This document shows, one piece after another, positions 33,742 to 43,761 of a stretch of DNA of 46,206 nucleotides. The first letter of the stretch is position 1, and every line of letters begins with the position of its first letter. The notes under the pieces are model-generated. The model saw nothing but the letters and a program-made list of their open reading frames with translations. It was not told where the DNA came from and made no database searches. Both the position numbers and the translations under genes were made by a program. This stretch comes from an uncultured Oceanospirillales bacterium (lineage in GTDB: Bacteria; Pseudomonadota; Gammaproteobacteria; Pseudomonadales; Endozoicomonadaceae): the NCBI GenBank assembly GCA_947040555.1, contig CAMRBW010000017.1, forward strand, positions 1-46,206. Reading direction: 5' to 3'.

Positions 33742-34859
33742 TGTTGACGATTGACCTGCATTTGCAGAGACCAGACTTTCGTCTGGAGGTCCGGGAGCAG
33801 TTTGGTCTTGCCGGTATAACCGCAATTATGGGGCCATCTGGCTGTGGCAAGACGACGTTACTGCGCTGTATTGCCGGTTTGGAAAAAGTACCGAATAGTG
33901 TGATTCGGTTTCGTGACCAGATCTGGCAGGAGGGCGGAGAGTTTCTGCCACCGGAACAGCGCAGGGTTGGTTATATCTTTCAGGATGGACGACTGTTTCC
34001 GCATCTAAGTGTGTTAGGCAACCTGCAGTACGGCTTACAACGTCAACGACGATGGTCAAATGGTAAGCGGGCTCTTGGTGAGCCAGAACTTGATGAACCA
34101 GCGCTTGATGAACCAGCGCTTGATGAAATAGTGGATTGGTTGGGTATTGAACCGCTGCTACAACGCTCTGTCACCAGTCTGTCCGGTGGGCAGCGTCAGC
34201 GAGTGGCTATTGGACGGGCGCTGCTTATGGCTCCCCAGTTATTGTTGATGGATGAACCGTTGGCGGCACTGGACTGGGCTGCGAAAATCTCAATTATGCC
34301 TCGGCTACGGGAGCTCAATAAACGCTTTGATATTCCTGTGCTGGTGGTCAGCCATGATCGCGGAGAGATGGCACGTCTGGCGGATGAATTGTTACTGATG
34401 GACGAAGGCTCTATCGTAGAGCGGGGATCTGTGCGCAGGTTGCTAAGTCGAATAGATGGTTCGCAGGCGGACGATTGTGCGCTCTCTGTGCTCGAAGGGA
34501 CAGTGGTGCGCAGTGCCGGATTCGGTATGACAGAGCTGGCTGTTGATAAACAACAATTGTTTATTGACCGGAGTGCTCTGGAGGTAGGAAAGAACATACG
34601 AGTAGTCATTTCTGCAACTGAAGTCAGCATAGCACTTGATCCTGTTGAACGTACCAGTATTCAGAACCGAATACAGACGACATTGGACGATATTCGCGAT
34701 ATTGATGGTCATCACTCTCTTTTGCAGCTTAGGCTGGAGGAGCAGAAACTGTTGGCATTAATCACTCGCAGAGCATGCCACCAATTGGGGTTGATGCCTG
34801 GAATGCTGGTCTATGCGCACTTCAAAGCATCCAGTCTGGAAGATAAAGTCATGCTGTAA
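33741..34859 (+). CDS. modC: Molybdate ABC transporter ATP-binding protein
   Basis: ATPase of the molybdate importer, 372 residues. The Walker A motif GPSGCGKTT is at about 31-39, the signature LSGGQRQR near 150, and Walker B LLLMDEPLAALD near 170. The C-terminal third (about 240-372) is a Mop/TOBE-like domain that would bind oxyanion. Between the Q-loop region and the signature there is an inserted acidic stretch with the repeat LDEPALDEPALDE, encoded by a 15-bp DNA repeat. The ATG at 33741 is preferred to the TTG one codon earlier. No terminator is evident before dgt. Confidence 0.95.
   Translation: MLTIDLHLQRPDFRLEVREQFGLAGITAIMGPSGCGKTTLLRCIAGLEKVPNSVIRFRDQIWQEGGEFLPPEQRRVGYIFQDGRLFPHLSVLGNLQYGLQRQRRWSNGKRALGEPELDEPALDEPALDEIVDWLGIEPLLQRSVTSLSGGQRQRVAIGRALLMAPQLLLMDEPLAALDWAAKISIMPRLRELNKRFDIPVLVVSHDRGEMARLADELLLMDEGSIVERGSVRRLLSRIDGSQADDCALSVLEGTVVRSAGFGMTELAVDKQQLFIDRSALEVGKNIRVVISATEVSIALDPVERTSIQNRIQTTLDDIRDIDGHHSLLQLRLEEQKLLALITRRACHQLGLMPGMLVYAHFKASSLEDKVML
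34089..34127 (+). repeat. 15-bp in-frame tandem repeat in modC
   Basis: CTTGATGAACCAGCG occurs at 34089-34103 and 34104-34118, followed by a partial third copy (CTTGATGAA). Each unit encodes Leu-Asp-Glu-Pro-Ala. Unit gain or loss keeps the frame. Confidence 0.9.
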
Positions 34860-34910
34860 TAACACTTGTACTCAGGAAAAATTCACCACTCGCACGGGAT
34901 TGAATCAGCT

Positions 34911-36353
34911 ATGGATTATAGAAAAAAAATAACCCGCGAAAGACAGCATCCAACAATATTTCAGGGTAGAGATGTTGTTGATGAGACGGAAAGTGACCGT
35001 GGACGTATCATTCAATCCGCTGCCATTCGTCGACTACAGCAGAAAACCCAGGTTTACCCGCTGGAGACCAATGCAGCCGTACGCAGTCGTCTTACTCACT
35101 CTCTGGAAGTGCAGCAGACCGGTCGGTTTCTTGCCCGTTCCATTCTGAAAACCTTGGCAGAGCAGGGCAAGTTAGCAGAGCTGGGGCTTGAGAGTCTGGA
35201 GACTGCGTTTACCAATTTGGTGGAGATGTCCTGCCTCATGCACGACGTTGGTAATCCACCATTCGGACACTTTGGTGAAGCTGCCATTAGTGACTGGATG
35301 AATAAACATGCACACGCTTGCTTTGAAAAGAGCGTCGATAAAAAATTTAGAACACCTAAGCTCTACCGTGAGTGTCTGCTACCGGATCTGCTTCGTTTTG
35401 AGGGCAATGCTCAGGGGTTGCGAATTATTCACAGCCTGCAGAAATTGAACCTGACCAACTCACAGGTTGCCGCGCTGATCAAATACACTCGCCCCGCCTG
35501 GCAGACGACAGCGGATAAAGGGTTTAGCTACAGACATAGTAAACCCGGACATTATTTCAGTGAAACACCGTTGGTTGAAGCGGTCTGGAATCATTTGGAC
35601 ATGGCTCATGGTCACCGTCATCCGCTGGTCTACATTATGGAAGCGGCGGACGATATTGCTTACTGCATCGCTGATATTGAAGATGCGGTTGATAAGGGCA
35701 TTCTTAATTTGAAGCAGCTGCAATGTCAGCTTCAGGACGAGTGGTATGCACAGTGTCGGGCAATAAATTGTGATGATAGCTCTTATCTGCCGGATATTGT
35801 TGCGGAAGCATTGAAAGACAATGCCACAGCGTATCAGTTCATTACCCACCTGCGTACTCGACTGGTGAAAGATCTGGTTGGTTATGCCGCCAGTCGCTAC
35901 TGTCAGCATCATCAGGCTATTTTTGATGGGGCTCTGGATGGCCCTTTGATTGACGGCGGCTCAGAACAGCATATGGCGCTTCTGACCCTGAAGTCGATTG
36001 CTCGCGAGCATGTGTTTAATGCACCGGAAATTGAGACCTTACAGCTGCGTGGTTACGCGGCCCTGATTGGGTTGATGAGCCTTTACCAGCCCCTGCTGGA
36101 GATTCCCGGAGACGAGTTTGCTGAACTCGTTAAGGGTCATTCGTCCCGACACTTTATCGCCTTGCGTCTCTATCGCCGTCTTTCTGCAAAACACAAGGAT
36201 GCCTATCAAAACGCCATAGCAGGGCTCAGAGGTACGCCTGAGGAGCAAACGACGCTTGAATGGTATTACCGCTGCCGCCTCTTGATCGATTACCTGAGTG
36301 GAATGACAGACAACTTTGTTTTAGATGAATACCAGTGTCTGTCGGCTATTTAA
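34911..36353 (+). CDS. dgt: Deoxyguanosinetriphosphate triphosphohydrolase
   Basis: Hydrolyses dGTP to deoxyguanosine and tripolyphosphate, affecting dNTP balance. The HD-domain metal ligands are visible: His63 (RSRLTHSLEVQQ) and His111-Asp112 (SCLMHDVGNPPFGHFGE), with the later Asp in the EAADDIAY helix. The similarity to E. coli Dgt is strong from DRGRIIQSAAIRRLQQKTQV onward. At 480 residues it is slightly shorter. The frame is open from a TTG at 34866; the ATG at 34911 (MDYRKKITRE) matches the family start. Seven bases separate it from the convergent hydrolase gene. Confidence 0.95.
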   Translation: MDYRKKITRERQHPTIFQGRDVVDETESDRGRIIQSAAIRRLQQKTQVYPLETNAAVRSRLTHSLEVQQTGRFLARSILKTLAEQGKLAELGLESLETAFTNLVEMSCLMHDVGNPPFGHFGEAAISDWMNKHAHACFEKSVDKKFRTPKLYRECLLPDLLRFEGNAQGLRIIHSLQKLNLTNSQVAALIKYTRPAWQTTADKGFSYRHSKPGHYFSETPLVEAVWNHLDMAHGHRHPLVYIMEAADDIAYCIADIEDAVDKGILNLKQLQCQLQDEWYAQCRAINCDDSSYLPDIVAEALKDNATAYQFITHLRTRLVKDLVGYAASRYCQHHQAIFDGALDGPLIDGGSEQHMALLTLKSIAREHVFNAPEIETLQLRGYAALIGLMSLYQPLLEIPGDEFAELVKGHSSRHFIALRLYRRLSAKHKDAYQNAIAGLRGTPEEQTTLEWYYRCRLLIDYLSGMTDNFVLDEYQCLSAI

Positions 36354-36360
36354 GGCTCTT

Positions 36361-38652
36361 TCACTGATTGGTTGATTCGGAAAAGATATTAATCATCTGG
36401 GTCATTAGAGTCTGATCTTTAAGAATGTCATTGTGGGTTAATCCCTTAAATTCATAACGGTGAATATCCTTTTTTTGCTCTTTCAGGTAGTTATACATCT
36501 GTAAGCTGCCTGAGGAGGGAATGACCCTGTCATTCCCTCCATGCAAGATGTGCACAGGTTTGTTGGTTTTCATCAGGGCATCCTGATTGTTCATGTTAAA
36601 TTTCATAACCCAGTTTGGCGGCACGAACCCTATAAACTGTTTTGTTATGTCGTGCAGCTTTCGAAAGGGAGCGAGTAGCACGAGGCGATCTATTTTATCA
36701 TCGCGAACACTCGCTACGTGGCTAGCCGCGCCGGTGCCAATGGAGTAACCGATAACACTGATATTTTTGTAGTCTGAAGCGATCTGATCGAAGAAGCTGA
36801 CGGCATCCTCAAAAAATTGTGTCTGGTTTGTTGGGTGGAGGGGATTTTTGTAGCCCCGGTACTCCGGAAAAAAAACGTCATAACCCTTCTCGTTAAGGAA
36901 TTTTCCCAGTTCTGTTGCCCATTTCTCATTATTAAGGGTGAGTTGCCCTGAATTGGACATACCACCAGAGGTATCTTTGGCGGGATGATAGACGATAAGT
37001 AGAGACTTGTTTTTCTCAGAGGTTGTTGATTTCACAAGATGGCCGGTCATCTCCTCGCCATCGCTCAGAATCACCTTCTTGTGCTCCGTATGACCAGGTG
37101 GTTTGATGTTATCCAGCCAGATTTTATTTTCAGGACGCTTGGGATAGGCTCCGGGGAAAGCCTTACTGGTTTCTAAGTGCTTTCCGTACGAAAGGCCCCA
37201 CTTCCAGGCCCATGAACTCAATTTGGTGAGCAGGGTCGTTTTGACTAGCTGCCAGGGTAATTGACTCCATCCCGGTAATAATGATTTGTTAATATATTTT
37301 TGTAGTGGTTCCAGATCGCTTTCAAAGGTCTGGTCAAGCTGCAGGGTAATGTTTGGTATACGATTGCTGTTGTTCGATAGCAGGGCTGAAGCCGAAGGGG
37401 TGAGCCAGATATTGGCGTGCCCTTCGCCCGAAAGGGTGGCCAGTTGGGGTGAGTGCTGATGGCCGGTCATGATGGAAGCACTGGTCACGGTCTCCTGAGT
37501 ACAATTCACGGCTGCTTCGCTGACAAAATTCAGCACGTCGGCAGAGAGAGGGTCGGCAAGAAGCTCCGCCTTGTTGTTGTGCTCGAAATAGTGGTCACAG
37601 ACCAGTGTCGTCCACCATCGGCTCTTTATTGGGGGAAACTCAACTCTGGTAGGTGATGTCCAGTCATCATCAATTTTCCAGAGTAGGGAGATTGCCGGTC
37701 TCCCATTCTCATCGCCATCATTATCGGATGGATAGAGCTGAAGGGCTGATGCTCGCAGTTGCGCCGCCCGATCAATGACACTCTGCAAAGCCTGCCCGAC
37801 CGGATGATGATGGTTCTCATCCATACCATTGCCATCAGGTCGGCTTTCACTTGATGGGAGCCAGCTCAGCGTGAAACGATTTTTTGCGGGCTCATCATCG
37901 GGGCGGTTTCGCTCCAGAACAATATTCACACCAGAAAACCCTTCCACTATTATTTTGCGCCGGTCCATGCCGCTGTACATCTCACGCTCCTGAGAGAGCG
38001 CCGGGGCGAGCGATAACCCCATGGTGTAAATTGTTAGCAGGGAGCGGAGGGTGTATGTCCAGCCTCCTGCCCAGTGAGGGGTTTTTGAAACCAGGGTCAG
38101 CAGACCGTCTATCACTGAAGGAATAGTGTTCCAGACCGCCTCCTTGAGGCTGCGGGAAGGCGCTATAATTTCGTGCCAGATAGCGCCAGTCAGAGGATAA
38201 CTCAACCCGCGAAGACCTTCGTGGGGAATGGTGTATGCCAGCTGCTGGCTCAGAAACCCCAGTAAAAAACTGTTACCCGCCAGAACCGCGCCAGGAACAG
38301 CCAGCTCACCCAAGGCAAGGGCAACCGCTTTTCGCACTGTGGCGGGAGGGGATCTGTGCAGATAGTTATTCAGACGAAGATTGTGGGGAATGCCGTCCCA
38401 GTCGATAGGATCGTCAGTACCATCAGCCAGTGAGGGGCTTTGAGGCAACAGCGCATCTCTTGGGTGGATTCGGTGTTTATCGCTACACTGCCTTTCTGAC
38501 TCTGCGGCTGATACCTGAGCGCAAAGAGTCAGTACGTACAAAACCAGAAGCAGAAGCAAAACCGAGCCGTGACACTCTACAGTGATTCGCTGTGCCTGCA
38601 GTCGTTGTTGACGCATCAGCCACGTGTATATGTACAGATGAACATCTTTCAA
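36361..38652 (-). CDS. Membrane-anchored protein with C-terminal alpha/beta hydrolase domain
   Basis: A 763-residue protein in two parts. A basic N-terminus and hydrophobic segment (about 28-48) form a signal anchor. Residues 95-215 include more hydrophobic stretches, and 215-530 match nothing I recognise. The last 230 residues are an alpha/beta hydrolase of the BEM46/ABHD13-like type: Ser637 (GYSIGTG), Asp708 (GGNDRVI) and His740 (LTHND) form the likely triad, and YRGYKNP precedes the nucleophile. The substrate is unknown; an acyl ester or peptide is plausible. The TTG at 38652 has GGGAG upstream; the ATG at 38616 is the alternative. It is divergent from the patatin-like gene. Confidence 0.82.
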   Translation of the reverse strand: MKDVHLYIYTWLMRQQRLQAQRITVECHGSVLLLLLVLYVLTLCAQVSAAESERQCSDKHRIHPRDALLPQSPSLADGTDDPIDWDGIPHNLRLNNYLHRSPPATVRKAVALALGELAVPGAVLAGNSFLLGFLSQQLAYTIPHEGLRGLSYPLTGAIWHEIIAPSRSLKEAVWNTIPSVIDGLLTLVSKTPHWAGGWTYTLRSLLTIYTMGLSLAPALSQEREMYSGMDRRKIIVEGFSGVNIVLERNRPDDEPAKNRFTLSWLPSSESRPDGNGMDENHHHPVGQALQSVIDRAAQLRASALQLYPSDNDGDENGRPAISLLWKIDDDWTSPTRVEFPPIKSRWWTTLVCDHYFEHNNKAELLADPLSADVLNFVSEAAVNCTQETVTSASIMTGHQHSPQLATLSGEGHANIWLTPSASALLSNNSNRIPNITLQLDQTFESDLEPLQKYINKSLLPGWSQLPWQLVKTTLLTKLSSWAWKWGLSYGKHLETSKAFPGAYPKRPENKIWLDNIKPPGHTEHKKVILSDGEEMTGHLVKSTTSEKNKSLLIVYHPAKDTSGGMSNSGQLTLNNEKWATELGKFLNEKGYDVFFPEYRGYKNPLHPTNQTQFFEDAVSFFDQIASDYKNISVIGYSIGTGAASHVASVRDDKIDRLVLLAPFRKLHDITKQFIGFVPPNWVMKFNMNNQDALMKTNKPVHILHGGNDRVIPSSGSLQMYNYLKEQKKDIHRYEFKGLTHNDILKDQTLMTQMINIFSESTNQ

Positions 38653-38757
38653 TAGTCTGCACTCCCTGTACCACGGTAGAGAACAAGTTAGCTTCGATAA
38701 CAGTAATCTGCCAAGTTTGATTCTCAGACCGTAAAATGTAGGGACGATGATGCGGCA

Positions 38758-38767
38758 GGGGGGGGGG
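38758..38767 (+). repeat. Homopolymeric run of ten G
   Basis: Ten consecutive G end eight bases before the patatin-like ATG and appear to be its ribosome-binding site. Runs of this length are prone to slippage. Changes could alter promoter-to-start distance but would leave the spacing from the last G to the ATG unchanged. Confidence 0.9.
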
Positions 38768-38774
38768 ATTGAAG

Positions 38775-39782
38775 ATGATTAACGGCAAAACAATTGGTGT
38801 TGCGCTCGGATCAGGCTCCGCCAGAGGATGGGCTCACATTGGTGTTCTTAAGGAGTTGCGAGCTCTGGGGATTGAACCCGATGTGATTGTCGGCTGCTCC
38901 GTGGGCTCCCTTGTCGGTGCCGTTGCTGGCCTTGGTCATCTTGATGAGTTTGAGGAGTGGGTTATCGCCCTGAACTGGCGGGAGGTTTGGGGGTTGCTGG
39001 ATGTCAGTTTTGCCGGCGGATTGGTGCGTGGCGATAAACTGCTCGGTTTTTTCAAAGAGGCTGGTATCGACCGTAATATCGAGGATATGCCGTGTACCTT
39101 CGGTGCTGTTGCCACGGAGCTGGGCACCGGGCAAGAGCTGTGGCTGCGATCGGGCAAAATTGTCGACGCTGTGCGGGCGTCCTGTACTTTTCCAGGGCTG
39201 TTTCGCCCTGTTAACAGCAATGGTTGCTGGCTGGTCGATGGCGGACTGGTCAATCCGGTACCGGTTTCGCTCTGCAGGGCGTTGGGGGCTGATATTATCA
39301 TTGCTGTAGATCTCAACACCCAGTTGGTGGCCCGCAATGTACAGATGTCCCGAAAGGAGAAAAGGCAGCCTGAAACTGATCAAAAACTGGAGCGGACAGC
39401 ACTGAATAATAGGGAAGAAGAGCCCGATGGCACAGCCATTAATCGAATAAAGAGCTGGTTTATCAGCTCGGAAAAACATGAAAACGAAAGTGAAACCTAT
39501 CCGGGAATTATGGAGGTTATGGCCGCTGCCATTAACATCATGCAGGATCGAATAACCCGCAGTCGAATGGCAGGAGACCCGCCAGATATTCTGCTCTCTC
39601 CCAAGGTGATGGATATCGGCATGATGGATTTTGACCGCGCCCGTGATGCCATCCGCGAAGGGCATACGGCAGTGAGAAGTACCCGTGACCGTATCCACCA
39701 GATTTGTGGGCTTGACCCTGAGATGTCTGACGATTTTTGCACAGCCAGAGAGGAACGGCTCGATTTAGAAGAAAAAGAGTAA
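38775..39782 (+). CDS. Patatin-like phospholipase (RssA-like)
   Basis: Serine-Asp dyad lipid acyl hydrolase of 335 residues. The oxyanion loop GSGSARGWAH is at residues 12-21, the nucleophile Ser42 is in GCSVGS, and the catalytic Asp155 is in LVDGGLVNPVPV. Residues about 190-240 are a charged insertion (RKEKRQPETDQKLER) before the C-terminal helical region. There is no signal peptide, so it is probably cytoplasmic or at the inner membrane. ATG at 38775 is preferred over a TTG two codons upstream. It resembles E. coli RssA, whose physiological substrate is not settled. Confidence 0.9.
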   Translation: MINGKTIGVALGSGSARGWAHIGVLKELRALGIEPDVIVGCSVGSLVGAVAGLGHLDEFEEWVIALNWREVWGLLDVSFAGGLVRGDKLLGFFKEAGIDRNIEDMPCTFGAVATELGTGQELWLRSGKIVDAVRASCTFPGLFRPVNSNGCWLVDGGLVNPVPVSLCRALGADIIIAVDLNTQLVARNVQMSRKEKRQPETDQKLERTALNNREEEPDGTAINRIKSWFISSEKHENESETYPGIMEVMAAAINIMQDRITRSRMAGDPPDILLSPKVMDIGMMDFDRARDAIREGHTAVRSTRDRIHQICGLDPEMSDDFCTAREERLDLEEKE

Positions 39783-39855
39783 AACCTTCTTCTATACTGC
39801 TTCAGTCGTTATCAAAACAGGGAGCTGTTTGGACTGCGAGGGGGTTGGGAGAAGT

Positions 39856-40827
39856 ATGTTTGCGAATAAAAACAAATCCGAGACTTTGTGTTGGCTTCTG
39901 TCGAGGCTTCTGTCAAGAGGGGGGAATAGAATTCTCAGAGGCGTGCTGATTCTGGTGCTGGTGTCGGGCGGTTATGCACATTCTTTGGAGATGCCGGACG
40001 TCCCGGATGATTCGGATGAGATTTCAGGCGAGAACGACCGTAGTGAAAACGACGAGTGGGAGCTACTGCCTGATTATGACGATAATTTTGATATTGGCTC
40101 ATTGTCTGAATTTCTTAAGCACTTTACCTTGGAGCCCAAAGAGACGGACCAGCAAACACGTGAGCGTGTCACTGTATTAAACAAAATTGATGAGCTGAAC
40201 CTCACCCTGAGAACCCATTATGGTGCCAGCGATGAGCTGGATGTTCTCGCGGCCATTGCTGGTGGTGTTGGTGCTGTTATTTTGGATGGTGTTGTGACGA
40301 CCGGTGTCTCCCGCTATTTGAGCGGTGTCATGGCGGAGCGGAGCACGTTTATAGAACAGGCTACAGCACAATCCCTTTATAGTGCCGCGGCGTTTTCGCT
40401 GGCTCTGCACATCATGCAATATCTGAAGATAGACGGACCGATCGCCCTCAGTCAGCACGTGGAGTTTGCTTTTAAGGCTGTTGGCATGGGGCAATTTCTG
40501 GGGTTTATGACCTTGGCGCTTAATCACACTATCGGGCGCAGTATTTTGAAGTTTGTACCAGCAGCGCTACGGACTATGACCAATCGCAGTAGCAGATTCA
40601 GCAATGGCTCTATCGTTAGCAGGGAAAATTATGACAGGGCCTGTCATTACATAGCAGGATCCGTGCTGGGTAGCTTCGGGTACTATCTTGTGCGGAGTGT
40701 ACTCACCTCTACTCGGCTGAAGGGTTATCTGGATGGTGTTAAAGACAATCTGGCGGTAAACCGGACGATCTTGAAGCATCTGGAAAAACAGCGGCAGGCA
40801 CCTCTTGCCGAATCAGAAAATCCATAA
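39856..40827 (+). CDS. Membrane protein of unknown function
   Basis: I do not recognise this protein. From the ATG at 39856 it has 323 residues: a basic start, a hydrophobic signal-like segment (about 27-43), an acidic linker with DVPDDSDEISGENDRSENDE, then two to three hydrophobic stretches (about 130-155, 185-205, 220-240) rich in Gly, Ala and Val, and a helical C-terminus. A TTG at 39829 with GGGAG upstream is an alternative start. It follows the patatin-like gene by 73 bases and could be co-transcribed with it. Its position between a lipase and FxsA suggests envelope work, no more. Confidence 0.68.
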   Translation: MFANKNKSETLCWLLSRLLSRGGNRILRGVLILVLVSGGYAHSLEMPDVPDDSDEISGENDRSENDEWELLPDYDDNFDIGSLSEFLKHFTLEPKETDQQTRERVTVLNKIDELNLTLRTHYGASDELDVLAAIAGGVGAVILDGVVTTGVSRYLSGVMAERSTFIEQATAQSLYSAAAFSLALHIMQYLKIDGPIALSQHVEFAFKAVGMGQFLGFMTLALNHTIGRSILKFVPAALRTMTNRSSRFSNGSIVSRENYDRACHYIAGSVLGSFGYYLVRSVLTSTRLKGYLDGVKDNLAVNRTILKHLEKQRQAPLAESENP

Positions 40828-40918
40828 CGAAAGGATTAATACATTCGAATTCCAATTTGCGCATCTTGAAATTCCTGATATGAGCGCCATATAGCCTCTG
40901 TAACCAATGGAGGTACGA

Positions 40919-41449
40919 ATGCGTCTGGGCTTTATGCTGCTGGTTCTGTTTCCCATCACAGAACTGATGATTCTCCTTAAAGTGGGAGGGCTGATCGGCG
41001 TGCTGCCAACCTTGGCCCTGATTTTACTGACTGCGTCTGCAGGGCTGTACCTGATGCGCAGGGAGGGGTTTAGTACTTTTGTCAGGGCGCAACAACGTAT
41101 GGCTTCTGGAGAAGTGCCTGCCACAGAAATAATGGAAGGTCTGATGATCGCGTTTTGTGGCGCTCTGTTGCTCGCCCCGGGATTTATGACCGATATCATC
41201 GCACTTTGTGGTCTTATTCCTCCCGTGCGTCGGCTCATCATTAAATGCATGACTAAAAGCTCCCGGTTTCAGGGGTATACGTCTGGTGGCTCGCAAAGCA
41301 GTCACTACAGTCGTCACCAGAGTGCGTACAGTTCTGCTGGAAACGACACTGGTCGTACATCATCGGGCGATTCACCATGGAGCGGTGCGGGTAGACGTCG
41401 CCCCAGTTCTGAGGATGTTATCGACGGTGAATATCGCAGGGAAGATTAA
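40919..41449 (+). CDS. fxsA: FxsA-family membrane protein
   Basis: Small inner-membrane protein of 176 residues. E. coli FxsA relieves exclusion of phage T7 by F plasmid when overproduced; its normal role is unclear. Three to four hydrophobic segments occupy residues 1-110 (FMLLVLFPITELMILLKVGG, then PTLALILLTASAGLYLMR, then IMEGLMIAFCGALLLAPGFM), which is the FxsA pattern. A Ser/Gly/Arg-rich hydrophilic tail follows. GGAGG lies five bases before the ATG at 40919; the earlier ATG at 40907 has no ribosome-binding site. fxsA next to groESL is also the E. coli order. Confidence 0.9.
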   Translation: MRLGFMLLVLFPITELMILLKVGGLIGVLPTLALILLTASAGLYLMRREGFSTFVRAQQRMASGEVPATEIMEGLMIAFCGALLLAPGFMTDIIALCGLIPPVRRLIIKCMTKSSRFQGYTSGGSQSSHYSRHQSAYSSAGNDTGRTSSGDSPWSGAGRRRPSSEDVIDGEYRRED

Positions 41450-41468
41450 ATTTTTTTTCAGGGAAGGG

Positions 41469-41497
41469 GTTGAAATAGAAAGTGATCAACCCCATTC
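41469..41497 (+). promoter_or_regulatory. Sigma32-type heat-shock promoter of groESL
   Basis: GTTGAAA at 41469-41475 and CCCCATTC at 41490-41497 are separated by 14 bases, close to the sigma32 consensus (CTTGAAA, 13-15 bases, CCCCATNT). Transcription would begin near 41504, leaving a leader of about 180 bases before groES. I see no CIRCE inverted repeat, so HrcA control is unlikely. Confidence 0.88.
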
Positions 41498-41627
41498 ATA
41501 TCGGGCGTTCAGAAAAAGTTTCTGACTAACAGCTTTCGCCGGTATGACCAATACGGATATATCGGCTGCAGTTTGAAACGAGGCTCGATCCTCCAAAATA
41601 TTTCAGACTGCAAGAGTTATAGGAATA

Positions 41628-41641
41628 ACCGGTTCGCCGGT
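41628..41641 (+). other. UUCG-loop hairpin in the groESL leader
   Basis: ACCGG (41628-41632) and CCGGT (41637-41641) enclose the loop TTCG, a very stable tetraloop. A run of seven T at 41652-41658 follows after ten bases, too far for a standard terminator. It may protect or fold the leader RNA. Confidence 0.6.
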
Positions 41642-41685
41642 CGAGTGATGATTTTTTTCTAAAAACAGAGTTGGAGAGACTACCA

Positions 41686-41972
41686 ATGAAGCTCCGTCCT
41701 TTGCGTGACCAGGTGCTTGTGCGCCGTTTCGAAAGTGAAACTACTACCACCAGTGGTATCGTACTGCCTGGTAAGGCTGAAAAAACCAATCGTGGTGAAG
41801 TTGTTGCTACGGGTACCGGCCGTATCGACAACAATGGCAATCTGATTGAGCTGGTCGTAAAGGTGGGTGATAAGGTCGTATTCGGCGGCTACCACAGCGA
41901 CTCCAACACCATCAAGATTGATGGTATTGAACACGTGCTGATGTCCGAAGCGGACATTTTGGCCGTGATTGA

Positions 41973-41982
<10 letters not shown>
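41686..41982 (+). CDS. groES: Co-chaperonin GroES
   Basis: Heptameric lid of the GroEL chamber, 98 residues. The sequence [13 protein letters not shown] opens the chaperonin-10 fold. The mobile loop that binds GroEL is around residues 16-33 ([17 protein letters not shown]), and the C-terminal strand [13 protein letters not shown] is typical. GGAGAG precedes the ATG at 41686 by eight bases; the open frame extends to a TTG at 41671. It is the first gene of the groES-groEL operon under a sigma32-type promoter. Confidence 0.98.
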
Positions 41983-43697
<1,715 letters not shown>

Positions 43698-43721
43698 TCA
43701 TCCCCCACTTAGCTCTTCGCT

Positions 43722-43761
43722 AAAAAAGCCGCGCTTTTATTTCTCAGGGCGCGGCTTTTTT
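43722..43761. terminator. Bidirectional terminator between groEL and the FG-GAP gene
   Basis: A 13-bp stem, AAAAAAGCCGCGC (43722-43734) with GCGCGGCTTTTTT (43749-43761), has T runs at both ends. It serves groEL rightward. Leftward, one arm lies inside the last codons of the facing gene and the stop codon falls in the loop. Confidence 0.93.

Noticed and set aside
38811-39698. 295-codon frame antisense to the patatin-like gene
   Set aside because: It lies wholly within a gene with a clear catalytic dyad and has no independent support.
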